The notes beneath the pieces were generated by a model, which searched no databases, was not told the DNA's origin, and was given only the letters and a program-made list of their open reading frames with translations. 64,000 nt of DNA from Humulus lupulus (taxonomy: Eukaryota; Streptophyta; Magnoliopsida; Rosales; Cannabaceae): the NCBI RefSeq assembly GCF_963169125.1, contig NC_084802.1, positions 26,107,107 to 26,171,106 on the forward strand, read 5' to 3'. A program made the position numbers and the translations under genes. Shown here in pieces: positions 23,478-33,725 of the stretch. Position 1 is the stretch's first letter, and each line of letters opens with the position of its first letter.

Positions 23478-24755
23478 TTGGAAGAGGTGCGAGTGGCGGT
23501 CGCTGGAACTAGCCAAGCCCTTGATCAGCCCATTAGAGTGGAAACGGATGTCGTAAAAATGACTCAAACCATTGCACAGAATAACCAAGGGGGCGGAGGT
23601 AAGAGAAAGGGGAGCAGCGAGGGTGGCCAGCACGGTCCAAAGAAGAACAAGCCCATGGAAAAATTTAAGCTAGTCTATGCGGGTTATACCGAGCTCACAA
23701 ACACTAGGGAACACATTTTCCTAAACAACTCTACCCGCCTTCCCTGGAAGAAGCCGGAGCCTTTGAAGCACCAGAAGGCCAAGAGGGACCCTTCCAAGTC
23801 TTATCGATTCCACAACGACATTAACCACAACACTGACGATTGTAGGCATTTAAAGGATGAGCTCGAGACACTCATCAGAGCCAGACCTTTGGCTCAATAC
23901 GCGCGGAACAGAGTTCCTACCAGTCAGCCGGCCCCAGAAGCTCCGATAAATCAACCCGGGCCCCGGATAAATCAGGATACCCCTCCTCTTGTGATAGGGG
24001 GAAAGATATCCACAATCTCCGGTGGCCCCCATTTGGCCGGCACAAGCAGAGGTGCCCAGAAGAGATATGTCAATGAATTGAAGGCTCATAACGGAGTGGA
24101 ATTCATCCCGGAGCAGCATCTACCCAAACAGCAACGACTGGAGAAGCATCTGATCATCTTTACCGAGGAGGATGCTAGTCACGTCCAGTTCCCCCATAAC
24201 GATCCTCTGGTCATAACTGCCCAGCTCGCCAACCGGAGAGTTAGGAGGATACTGATCAATAATGGGAGTTCGGTGAACCTGCTGTTCCGGTCTACGCTGG
24301 AGAAGATGGGGTTATCCGTCACCGAGTTGAAGGCCACCTCCATGATGCTGTATGGATTTTCCAGAGAAGGGTCGGCAGCGATAGGAACGATCGAGCTAGT
24401 AATTACCTTGGGAGAGGGGCCCTGGACTATCTCTAAGCTCCTCGAATTCGTGGTCATCGATTGTCCCGCCGCCTACAACGTTATTCTGGGTCGGCCTACG
24501 TTGACAGCATTTGAGGCCATAACCTCAATCCACCATCTCGCAGTCAAATTCCTATCCTCTACGGGGATATGCACGGTCCGAGGTGATCAGCTCGCTGCCA
24601 GGGAATGTTATAGCATTTCCATGAAGGGAAAGTCACGACTTGGGCAGCAGACAATGACCATTCAGGGTGGGGATGAGGAATCTCAAGAAGTAGGACCTGT
24701 TCCAGAGATTGAAAAAACCTCAGAATGCCAATGGGGAGGGTATCATCTTGAATGA
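23478..24755 (+). pseudogene. Tat-1 gag C-terminus and aspartic protease
   Basis: A 425-codon open stretch in the gag frame. Residues 1-150 are gag tail; a zinc-knuckle-like remnant (YRFHNDINHNTDDC) has lost its first cysteine. From about residue 215 follows the retroviral-type protease: VQFPHNDPLVI, then RILINNGSSVNLLF, then YNVILGRPTL. Active enzymes of this group have D-T-G-S-S at the catalytic position; here it is N-N-G-S-S, so the catalytic aspartate is lost and the protease should be inactive even though the frame is open. The first Met is probably internal, since homology extends upstream past stops into the 21703-23470 segment. Reverse transcriptase follows at about 24890. Confidence 0.85.
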
Positions 24756-24889
24756 TGATATCGACCCCAGGATAGGCGAAGATAGATCCGAGCTCCAGGC
24801 CATCGAAGAGCTCGAGGAGGTGAGCATCGGCCCACAAGACCCCTTGAAGGTGGTGAAGCTATGAAAAAACCTGTGTAGTATAAGGAAGA

Positions 24890-26088
24890 CGGAGCTGCTA
24901 ATATTTCTATGAGAGAATCTAGATGTGTTCGCCTGGTCCCATGAGGACATGATAGGGATCAGCTCGGGCGTCATCATGCACATCCTCAACTTGGACAAGA
25001 ACGTGCCGGCGAAGTCCCAGAAACAAAGGCGCCTGGGCACGACCCGAGCTGAGGCCCTAGAGGAGGAAGTAGCCCGGCTCTTGAAGTGCGGTTTTATTCG
25101 CGAGGCGAAGTACCCGATTTGGGTCGCCAATCTTGTTTTGGTGCTGAAGCCCAACGGGAAGTGGCAGACCTACATCGACTTTTTCGATTTGAATAAAGCT
25201 TGCCCCAAAGATTGCTTCCCTTTGCCAAGGATTGATCAATTGGTAGATGGCACGACAGGGCACGAGCTCATGTCTTTTATGGATGCATACTCGGGCTATA
25301 ACCAGATTGCCGTGAACCTGGCAGACCAGGAGCACACTAGTTTCATGACCCCAACTAACGTTTATTGCTACAAGGTCATGCCGTTCGGGCTGAAAAATGT
25401 AGGAGCTACATACCAGAGGTTGGTCAACAGGATGTTTACTAATCAGATCGAGAAAAACATGGAAGTGTATGTTGACGACATGTTGGTCAAGTCAAAAACT
25501 TCCGATAACCATGTCTTTGATCTGAAGGAATGCTTTAAGATTTTAAGAGAGTACGGCATGAGGCTAAATCCCCAAAAGTGTACTTTCGAGGTTGCGTCAG
25601 GAAAATTTCGGGGTTTCATAGTCAACACCAGAGGAATAGAGGCGAACCCCGATAAAATCAGGTCGCTACTTGAGATGCCATCACCCCGGTCGTGAAAATA
25701 TGTCCAAAGTCTGATAGGAAGGGTGGCAGCCCTTAATCGGTTCATTTCCAAATCTACCGAAAAGTGTTTGCCATTCTACAACCTGCTCCGAGGAAATAAA
25801 AAATTCGAGTGGACCGAAGAATGCGAACGTGCCTTCCTCGACCTGAAAGCACATCTAGCCGAGCCGCCCGTGTTGTCCAAGCCAACAGCAGGAGAGCCTC
25901 TTCTCCTTTACCTGGCTGTCACGGAAGATGCGACTAGCGCAATACTGGTCCGGGAAGAAGATCGGTTTCAGAGGCCAGTCTATTACATTAGCAAGAGGCT
26001 TCTTGGAGCTGAATCCCGATACCCGTTGATGGAAAAAATGGCTTTCTGCCTTATTATGGCCTCCCGAAAGCTCAAGCCGTATTTCTAG
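24890..26088 (+). pseudogene. Tat-1 reverse transcriptase and first RNase H
   Basis: Copies element RNA to DNA. The open stretch from 24925 shows the Ty3/gypsy RT order: fingers (IDFFDLNKACPKDCFPLPRI), FMDAYSGYNQI, VMPFGLKN, the catalytic YVDDMLVKS, and the thumb (KCTFEVASGKFRGFIV). An in-frame TGA at 25693-25695 breaks it, then the same frame continues from 25723 with the connection and the first RNase H (WTEECERAFLDLK, then LAVTEDATSAILVRE and VYYISKRLLGAESRYP). It ends at a TAG at 26086-26088. Some conserved aromatic and polar residues are altered (IDFFDLN for YIDFTDLN). Confidence 0.88.
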
Positions 26089-26096
26089 TCCCATTC

Positions 26097-26613
26097 AATC
26101 CATGTCATAACCGATCAGTCTTTAAGGCAGATTTTACAGAAACCTGAGGCATCGGGGCCTCTTTTGAAATGGCTATCGAGCTCAGCCAATTTGAGATACT
26201 GTACGTGCTGCGAACTGCAGTGAAAAGCCAAGCTCTGGCTGATTTTGTAGCAGAGTGCACGGGATTCCGAGAAGAACCAATGGAAGAACCGGTTCGAGCC
26301 TCGTGGAAAGTCTTTGTAGATGGCTCATCTAACGAGAATCAATCCGGGGCTGGAATCATCTTGATTTCCCCTGATGGACATCGTTTCCACTCTGCGTTGC
26401 GATTTGGATTCAAAGCATCTAACAACGAAGCCGAATACGAAGATCTATTGGCCGGGCTAAGAGTGGCCCAGGAGCTGAAGGCCAGCTCCGTCCAGTGCTA
26501 TAGCGATTCCCAACTTGTGGTAAACCAAGTATCAGGAGAATACCAGGCGCGGGGAACCAAGATGGCTGCCTACCTGGCCAAAGTAAATAAGGAGTTGTCC
26601 ACAGCATAGCCTA
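26097..26613 (+). pseudogene. Tat-1 second (archaeal-type) RNase H
   Basis: A second RNase H between the first one and integrase is diagnostic of the Tat clade. Open at 26169-26609. The motifs carrying the acidic triad are present: WKVFVDGSSNENQSGAG (Asp), SNNEAEYEDLLAG (Glu) and CYSDSQLVVNQVSGEYQ (Asp). The linker LRQILQKPEASG and QALADFVAE precede it. It is shifted in frame relative to the upstream RT and ends at a stop at 26607-26609. The catalytic residues look intact, but the enzyme could only be made as a fragment. Confidence 0.85.
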
Positions 26614-26619
26614 ATTGAG

Positions 26620-27985
26620 CAGATACCTCGGGAGCAGAATGCCAATGCTGACGCCCGGCAAAGCTCGCCACCTTTGGGGAGGCTGAAACTTTGGGCCTGG
26701 TACCGGTAGAATTCTTGGAAAGACCAATCATAGAGGAAGCCGGGGTGGAGGTCGAGATGATCGACACCAGACCGACTTGGATGACTCCCATAATCGAGTA
26801 CCTCACAACAGGGAAGTTACCTGAGGAGCGAAATGACACGAGGAGGGTACTTTACCACGCTCCGAGGTATATAATAATAGATGGGACATTGTACCGGTGT
26901 GGCCTCTCTTTACCTCTTTTGCGTTGTGTTCTGCCAGGTGAAGCGAAAACCGTTCTGCAGGAGGTGCATGAGGGATTTTGTGGAGATCACGCTGGGGGGC
27001 AAAACCTAGCCTTGAAGGTGTTGAGGCAAGGGTATTATTGGCCCACTCTATTGAAGGACTCGATCTCTTATGTCAAAAAGTGCGACAGGTGCAAACGGTT
27101 TGCCACTATCGCCCGAGCCCCTCTAGTCGTGTTAAAGACGATCTCGTCCTCGTGGCCATTCGTGGTCTGGGGGATTAATTTAGGTTGTGCCCTTCCCACA
27201 GGAAAGGGAGGAGTTCGCTATGCTGTGGTGGATATAGACTACTTCACAAAATGGGCAGAAGCCCTGGCAACGATTACTTCAAATAGGATCCTCGACTTCG
27301 TGGTTAAGAGTATTGTCTGCCGATTCGGGCTGCCAAAGAAGATCGTGTCGGATAACAGAGCATAGTTCGATAGCAATCTCTTTACTGAATTCTGCGAGAG
27401 GCACGCCATAGTTAAAAGCTTCTCCTCCGTGGCCTACCCCCAGGCTAATGGTCAGGTCGAGGCTGTGAACAAGACACTAAAGGCGAGCCTTAAGAAGAGG
27501 TTGGATGAAGCCAAGGGAGTTTGACCCGAACAGCTCCCCCAGGTGCTGTGGGCATACCAGACCTCGCAGCGAACTTCGACGGGTCACACTCCTTTCTCCC
27601 TGGCTTTTGGGAGTGAGGTCGTCCTTCCTATCGAAACAAAGATAGCCTCACATAGAGTCCGAACATTTGACCAAGACCAGAACGACAAATTGCTCTGCGC
27701 GCCCCTCGACCTAATTGACGAAAAATGAGGAGCTTCGCAGCTGCAGCTCGCGCATTATCAACAAAAGATCACTCGTTATTTCAACTTAAAGGTCAAGAAA
27801 CGCAACTTTAGCGTAGGCGACCTGGTGCTCCGAAGAATCTTCTTAGCCGGTAAGGATCCCAAGGACGGAGTGTTGGGACCAAATTGGGAAAGACTCTACC
27901 AAATAATAGAGGTTGTGAAAGAAGGAACCTTTAAACTAGCTCAGCTGGAGAAGCAGTCCCACGGACTTGGAACGCTGTACACCTG
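26620..27985 (+). pseudogene. Tat-1 integrase
   Basis: The open piece 26691-27365 includes the H2C2 zinc-binding domain (VHEGFCGDHAGGQNLALK ... CDRCKRF) and the start of the DDE core. The first catalytic residue appears changed: the family D-x-x-G-P motif reads INLGCALP, Asp to Asn. The second Asp is in KKIVSDN. A TAG at 27363-27365 interrupts; homology resumes in frame with NGQVEAVNKTLK (catalytic Glu present), a TGA replacing a conserved Trp at about 27521, then 27543-27728 (HTPFSLAFGSEVVLP) and a C-terminal tail with GDLVLRR and GPNWE to about 27985. Dead by stops and an active-site change. Confidence 0.87.
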
Positions 27986-28100
27986 AAGAAATATTATCAG
28001 TAATACTTTTGTATGGCTTAGTTAGGAAAGCCACCTTGTTTTATTAAATAATGAGAATTAGTTTCTTCACATCATGATGTATTTTCATGAGCATAATGTT
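27986..28100 (+). other. Pol 3' flank of Tat-1
   Basis: Non-coding AT-rich link between the integrase end and the repeat array; no feature seen. Confidence 0.4.
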
Positions 28101-29180
28101 AGAAGAGCATGTTCCAAGTAACCACGAAAGGTCCTTTCCTGATTACTTGGGGGGCATATGTCCTGGATACAACCAGGTCCTAAAACTTAGAAGTTGATTC
28201 AAATTGGTTAATCGATGTTTTTCTTAAAAAGCATGAGATATCCATAAAGAATTAACGCGAACTAAGTTTCTAAAATCAAAGTCCTGGATACAACCAGGTC
28301 CTAAAACTTAGAAGTTGATTCAAATTGGACAATCGATGTTTTTCTTAAAAAGCACGAGATATCAATAAAGAATTAACGCGAACTAAGTTTTTAAAATCAA
28401 TGTCCTAGATATAACCAAGTCCTAAAGCTTAGAAGTTGATTCAAATTGGTTAATCGATGTTTTTCTTAAAAAGCACGAGACATCAATAAAGAATTAACGC
28501 GAACTAAGTTTCTAAGATCAATGTCCTGGATACAACCAGGTCCTAAAACTTAGAAGTTGATTCAAATTGGTTAATCGATGTTTTTCTTAAAAAGCACGAG
28601 ATATCAATAAAGAATTAACGCGAACTAAGTTTCTAAAATCAATGTCCTGGATACAACCAGGTAGAAGAGCATGTTCCAAGTAACCACGAAAGGTCCTTTC
28701 CTGATTACTTGGGGGGCATATGTCCTGGATACAACCAGGTCCTAAAACTTAGAAGTTGATTCAAATTGGTTAATCGATGTTTTTCTTAAAAAGCACAAGA
28801 TATCAATAAAGAATTAACGCGAACTAAGTTTCCAAAATCAATGTCCTGGATACAACCAGGTCCTAAAAGTTAGAAGTTGATTCAAATTGGTTAATCGATG
28901 TTTTTCTTAAAAAGCACGAGATATCAATAAAGAATTAACGCGAACTAAGTTTCTAAAATCAATGTCCTGGATACAACCAGGTCCTAAAACTTAGAAGTTG
29001 ATTCAAATTGGTTAATCGATGCTTTTCTTAAAAAGGCACGAGATATCAATAAAGAATTAACGTGAACTAAGTTTTGAAAAGTTAACCGTCCTGGATACAA
29101 CCAGGTCCCGAAACTTAGAAGTTAGTCAATTCACTGAGTGCTTTGTGGTTTTAAAGAAAGTTAGTGAACTAACACGAACT
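28101..29180 (+). repeat. 121-bp tandem array with a 562-bp higher-order duplication
   Basis: Units begin TCCTGGATACAACCAGGTCC at 28161, 28282, 28403, 28524, 28645 (partial, 18 bp), 28723, 28844, 28965 and 29089, an exact 121-bp spacing within each block. The segment 28101-28160 (AGAAGAGCATGTTCC to GGGGCATATG) recurs at 28663-28722, so a 562-bp block was duplicated after the first array formed. Each unit opens with a short inverted repeat CCTGG-ATACAA-CCAGG. The array lies between pol and the antisense gene. Confidence 0.93.
28146..28158 (+). promoter_or_regulatory. Internal polypurine-like tract after pol
   Basis: ACTTGGGGGGCATAT is almost identical to the terminal tract GCTTGGGGGGCAAAT that precedes the 3' LTR at 32945-32959. 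A duplicate copy is at about 28708-28720, and Tat-2 has the same motif at 61629-61643. It may be a second primer site for plus-strand DNA or a relic of a former LTR boundary. Confidence 0.45.
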
Positions 29181-29796
29181 AAGTTTTTACCAAATGCGCT
29201 GAAAATAAATAACAATAATGATAAAAATAGATGAAGATAAAATTCTGGAAAATCAATTGTCTCGAGGAGAAAAAACCTCATGATAAAATATTACAAGTAA
29301 ATAAAAAAAGAAAGAAAGAACAAAAGTCCTAGGCCCCCCCAGGCCGCTCCGATGAGGGCGCCTCCTGTTGAAGACGAGCCTTGAACTTCTTGAGGAGGGG
29401 CTCCCACACCTCGGGCGCCAAGAAGGAGAAATCGCCATCCTAGTTGAAGGCCCAGCAATGATAAAGCATGACCTCCATGGAGGAACTGGAAGATGCCCTC
29501 TCTGCCACAAAGGCGACCTTGGCTTCCTCAAGCTCGACCTTCGTGGCAGCCAAGGTGACTTATGGAGCCTCGACCTCCAGTTGCTTAGCCTGGATTGCCT
29601 CCAGATCGGCCTTCGCAGCGGCCAAGGCGACCTGTGTGGCCTTTTCGCTTTCTTTGACAGCCGTCAGGGCAGCCTTGGCATCTCGCTCTTTCTGTTGTGC
29701 AGACGCAAGAGCGGCCTAAGCAGTCTGGAACTCGGCCTTGATCTCATCAAACCTGGCCCTAGACCGAGCTATGCTGCGATGTAGAGCCATAGCCGC

Positions 29797-29864
29797 CTAC
29801 AAAGGCAAAGATAATAAGGCATGCGCTATAGAGAAAGCAAAGAGAGTTAACTAAGTAAACTTAC
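29797..29864 (-). other. Predicted intron (68 nt) in the Tat-1 antisense gene
   Basis: Minus-strand donor CTCACT|GTAAGTTT and acceptor TTTGCCTTTGTAG|GCGGCT. Removal joins an ACT (Thr) codon to a GCG (Ala) codon in phase 0, continuing from ...GMTLT into AAMALHRSIARSRARF without a stop. The same phase and context occur in Tat-2 (62574-62660). Confidence 0.75.
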
Positions 29865-30315
29865 AGTGAGGGTCATCCCTAGTGAAGACTCCATAACGTT
29901 CTCGGGGCTCCTCATCTCGATCTCCCGCAAGTCCCTTGGGGTGGCATTGTAGTAATGATCCACCGTATAGCTCGCGGTCTCGTAAACTGTCCCTCGGAAG
30001 GCCTCAGGGATTTTCTCCAGGGCCTGAGTGTTAACCGGGATGCACACGGTGGGAGTGGGAGCTGGCGAGGATCCAGATGGTGCCTCCAGTTCCCGAGTAG
30101 GGACCGGAGGTCGCGAAGGAGGCGGGGGCATGTTCACTGCAGCGGCAGGGCCTAGGCCCTCACCTTAGCGGGAGAATTAGAGGTGGTCCCGGGAGGGGGA
30201 GCCTTCTTGGTCAGCCAAGGTTTCTTGACCAATGGCCCGGATGACCCAGAGGGAGGATTCCCCCCCTGGAAGATGGACCGAAGGACGTTGTCTCTGGGCT
30301 GTGCCATCTCTTCAC

Positions 30316-30404
30316 CTGAAAAAAAAACAACAAGGGAGTGTTAGTATACATGTAAGAATACTTGATCACAAGAAAAGTCTAAGGGTGTATTGAAAAGGTC
30401 CTAC
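30316..30404 (-). other. Predicted intron (89 nt) in the Tat-1 antisense gene
   Basis: Minus-strand donor CGGAGG|GTAGGACC and acceptor TTTTTTTTTCAG|GTGAAG. Splicing joins G|GT in phase 1, taking a Ser-rich end (SSSSSEG) into EEMAQPRDNVLRS. Tat-2 has a phase-1 intron after a similar Ser-rich end (63054-63147). Confidence 0.72.
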
Positions 30405-31937
30405 CCTCCGAGCTAGAGGAGGAATCTATTGCCACGACCTCTGGCCGTGGAGCTTCCATGGGGGAGCCTAAGTTTATAACTTCGCGAGTGAGAGGGGGCT
30501 CTGGGTCTGGATCCGCCTCAGGACTGGACTGGACTCCTCTACATACTGCTTAAGCCCCGGAGCGACTACACTCTCCAGAAGGGAGGGCCATGACCTAAGG
30601 TTAGTCTCATACTCCTCAAAAAAGGCCAACCTAAAAGCCAGGGTGTTGTCTACTACTACAGTGCCCCTAGGGCGGCCCATATCATGGCGCAACACTAGTT
30701 GATCAATGCACTGGAGTAGAGTTATGTTAAGGTCTGGATCATCTTGATGACGATGTACGAGATGGCTTAGGTTAAACCTAGCAAGTCGTAGGTCTGCGGC
30801 AGCCCTGTCTAAGTCCTTAAACAAGTATGGGTTACCTTGGCCGGAGGGGCCAGCTGTTGCCCCGGACTGGATCCGATCCGCGTCGAGCCCCTAGGCAATC
30901 TCAAGAGCCCACTTTCGACGGACAAGCGACACCTCGTCTTCCTCATCCTACTCGTCGTTGTCCGCAGCACCCCCCTCGGGGATGGGCACCAAATCGCGAG
31001 CTACTGGGATAGCCCGCGACCTCCTCAAGGCCAGGGTCTAGCTCAGAGAAATTAACTTGCACACCAGCATCGTCTCATCAAATACGAGCTGGCGGTAGTC
31101 TTTGTCACTTGGTGGGAGCCCCGCCAAGGTCTCATATTGACCCCTGAGGGTCACCTATTTGGCCGTCCTCGCAAAAATGGTTGCACGATGGTATTAAAGT
31201 CAATACACATGAAAAGAAATAAAGCAAACATGGCGATTTTGCGAGCTGAGGATAGAAAAAACTTATGAGGACGGTTGAAGTAGTGGAGATCGCAGTTGCG
31301 AAACCCCGTCAACATAAAGAGCTGGTCCTTGAAGTTGTTGGGGTGGCTGGGCAGCTCGATGACTATAGGAGAATTGGGAAAATGGGTCAGGTAGTAGAAC
31401 CCGTCGCCTCGCCCCCATTGATCCGGGCTGGCTTTGAGGCAGAAGAAATAGAGGATGTCCACTGGTGTAGGAACCTCCCACTCATGCTTCAGGAAGAGGT
31501 ACCTTAGCCCCGCTAGCAGACGGTAGGAATTAAGGGGCAGTTGGAAGGGAGCCAGCCTCACGTAATTCAGAAAATCTGCGAAGTACTGGTCCAAAGGTAG
31601 GAAGGCCCCGACCTTGAGGTGTTCGTCGCTCCAGGCCACGAACTCCTCGTCGAAGGGCGTGCAACTCCTCTAGCCCTAGAAGGGAGGTCAGGCAACAAGA
31701 GCGCCTGTCCCAATTTCGATGTTATGGGACAGCAGGATCTTGTTTCCCTTGGGTCGTAATCTTCAAGACTATCCTCTCTGCCTCAAAGAAGGCATCAGGT
31801 CCCACCTCGACCTCTTTCTCCACAGTGGGACCGAAGTGGGGGATTGGAGATTCTACAACTATCTCTTTCCCCTTGCTGGCCTGCTGGGATGATGAACCGG
31901 TAGCGCTCTTTTTAGGTATGTTCTTCCTGGGCCCCAT

Positions 31938-32682
31938 CTGGTCGCCTAACGAACAAAGATGAAGAAAGTTTAAATAGGCGACCTAAAAATAGAAAAGGGA
32001 ATCTAGCGCGAGAAGTGATTTTCGCACACGGGCTGAGGTAATCTCAGCCCGTGGTGCGTGAGGCCACACGATGCCATGATCACGCGCCTGTGAATCCAAC
32101 GGATCCCCGATTACTCGGGATATATGTGTTAGGAAGGTCAAGATAATGCTTGCCTTGGAGGAAAGTTTCAAAAAGCAAAACCGCCTAGAAAGCGTGACCC
32201 CTAAGCTACCCGGTTTTGGACCCCAGAAACCTATCGCCTTCCCCTCTCCAAACATACATTTCATAAAGCTACCCAGAAAAGTAAGCCAGAAATTATCTTG
32301 TCCTATACATCAAGTTCCTAGACATGTTCTCATATAGTCGATATACCTAAGATCAAAACCTATGCACCAAAAATCAGCCAAAAACAACCTACAATGCGCA
32401 ACTAAGAAAGAGGCTTACCTAACATAAAAACAGAAAGATCAAAGCATGCAAGAGGTAGAGGACTTACAGTGTATTTTCTGTAGGGAAGCCGTAAAAAGCG
32501 TAAGAATCAGAGTCCTAGTGGAATCTTTAAAGCTGGACTGGTGCAAAAACTCTTATGGTGAGAGCGTAGGGATCGTTGGGATGATAGTTGGAAGAAGAAA
32601 GACTTCTGAGGATAAAAAGGAGAGAAGATGAGAAATGTTTTTTTTTTTCAAATAAAGGGTGGCTAATGCAGAAGGTGGCCAA
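31938..32682 (-). other. Putative 5' leader of the antisense gene
   Basis: There is no coding frame of interest. The region has a possible leader intron: minus-strand donor CT|GTAAGT at 32467 and pyrimidine-rich acceptor CATCTTTGTTCGTTAG at 31946, just 9 bases before the ATG at 31937. Together with the TATA box at 32683-32694 this fits a transcription unit running leftward. Confidence 0.45.
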
Positions 32683-32694
32683 CCTTATATATAC
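32683..32694 (-). promoter_or_regulatory. TATA box of the antisense gene
   Basis: On the minus strand, GTATATATAAGG lies about 750 bp upstream of the antisense ATG. It is outside the LTR and points toward the antisense gene, suggesting a separate internal promoter. Confidence 0.55.
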
Positions 32695-32944
32695 GTAAGA
32701 GATAAAGGAACGAGGACCGTTCGATCGCATTAATGCGAGATACGAGGGTCATAACTCAAGAGGCGAAACAACGGCCGAAGATAAGCTAGGCCATTTAATG
32801 CAATTCTCGGAAGCCGAACAATCGCCAACCACGGCGCTCCACGTGTCTGATACCTGTGCAGTGGACGGGACATGGAGAGTCGAAAAGGAAACTTAAAAGC
32901 CCCCATTGTGAAGGTCACATATGACATAATGGATCACGAGCAGG

Positions 32945-32959
32945 GGCTTGGGGGGCAAA
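32945..32959 (+). promoter_or_regulatory. Terminal polypurine tract of Tat-1
   Basis: GGCTTGGGGGGCAAA directly precedes the 3' LTR start TGTACGCC at 32960. Confidence 0.8.
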
Positions 32960-33720
32960 TGTACGCCCTAAATATCCACAAGCTGGAAAATGACCTAATT
33001 CGATCCGCCACGTGTAAATCGTCCACCCGGAGCTGTTATTACGGGTTTCCACCTGTCCAGCCCGAGCTGATTAGAGAGTTAGTAGTTCACTCGAAGGTAG
33101 CAGGTCAGCGGAATGGATATCACGAGCTGGCGCTACATCAAGCTCGTGATGCGGCATAGGTCTGACACCCAAACCCTTGTAAAGACAACCACACAATGTA
33201 AACGTGCATATATCAGACATCACGTGTCTATTCCATTCCTGAATTCTCGGGCACGCAGTATAAACGTGCGTATTCAGACATCCCATGATTGGTTAGGGCC
33301 ATGCGACCCATTATCCCTCCTTACCTATTGATTAGACCACACTTCACTGTCAGGTTTTAGGAATTAATCATCAGTGTCACAGAGATGACGTGAGGGGTAA
33401 AGAGGTCACGGAATGACCCCCTTGCCAACCCAGGTATCCTCTCCCTATAAATACCAAGACCCTGGGCATCGCAAGGGGTTGGCAGATTATGGAAAAGAAA
33501 CACTCTGTAAGAAATAGTCAAGAGATATCAATAATATCGACTGGTGGACTAGAGAGATTTTAACCTTCGAACCACCTATAAAGAAAGGAGTGATCACCTT
33601 CCCATGTTATTAATTTCCCAAGTCTAGAATTAAACTATTTTCATATTACAGTTCACTAATTAGCACTAATCCATCTTGTTTATTCGTATAATTACCTGTT
33701 GGCGAAGAACTGCGTCAACA
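32960..33720 (+). repeat. Tat-1 3' LTR
   Basis: 761 bp, TGTACGCCCTAAATATCC to CTGCGTCAACA, matching the 5' LTR except for scattered, mostly transition differences and an 11-bp length difference near the start. Confidence 0.92.
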
Positions 33721-33725
33721 CCTGG

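Larger units (their letters stand above)
29329..31937 (-). pseudogene. Antisense spliced gene of Tat-1 (Transposase_28-like)
   Basis: Minus-strand gene between pol and the 3' LTR, starting MGPRKNIPKKSATGSSS at 31937 and ending with TAG at 29329-29331. The N-terminal block (31151-31639: FLPLDQYFADFLNYV, APFQLPLNSYRLLAGLRYLF, KASPDQWGRGDGFYYL) resembles the 'putative gypsy type transposon' family carried by Tat elements. A middle block (30474-30900) has FNLSHLVHRHQDDPDLN. The Pro-rich region is followed by a long Ala/Glu-rich coiled coil (29430-29796) and a conserved tail (FSFLAPEVWEPLLKKF). Two introns with canonical ends (30404-30316, 29864-29797) rejoin the frame. Stops at several points (for example about 29720, 30890, 31160) and frameshifts show decay. 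The molecular function is unknown; Tat-2 carries a homologous gene in the same place. Confidence 0.75.
20877..33720 (+). mobile_element. Tat-1: complete Tat-lineage Ty3/gypsy element
   Basis: 12.8-kb plus-strand element with direct LTRs (20877-21648, 32960-33720) and near-matching TSDs CCTAG (20872-20876) / CCTGG (33721-33725). Order: LTR, primer site, gag, protease, RT-RNase H, second (archaeal-type) RNase H, integrase, a 121-bp tandem array, an antisense spliced gene, polypurine tract, LTR. The dual RNase H and the antisense gene are typical of the Tat clade. By my hand alignment the LTRs differ at about 44 of roughly 760 positions, nearly all transitions, so the insertion is not very recent. 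It split the Tekay integrase exactly after its HPG motif. Confidence 0.92.

Noticed and set aside
28161..29180. Regularly spaced repeats as a CRISPR array
   Set aside because: The whole 121-bp unit is repeated with no unique spacers, and the context is a plant retrotransposon.
29368..29784. Plus-strand coding region at the Tat-1 3' side
   Set aside because: It is the complement of the antisense coiled-coil exon, which has homology and spliced continuity with the upstream exons.
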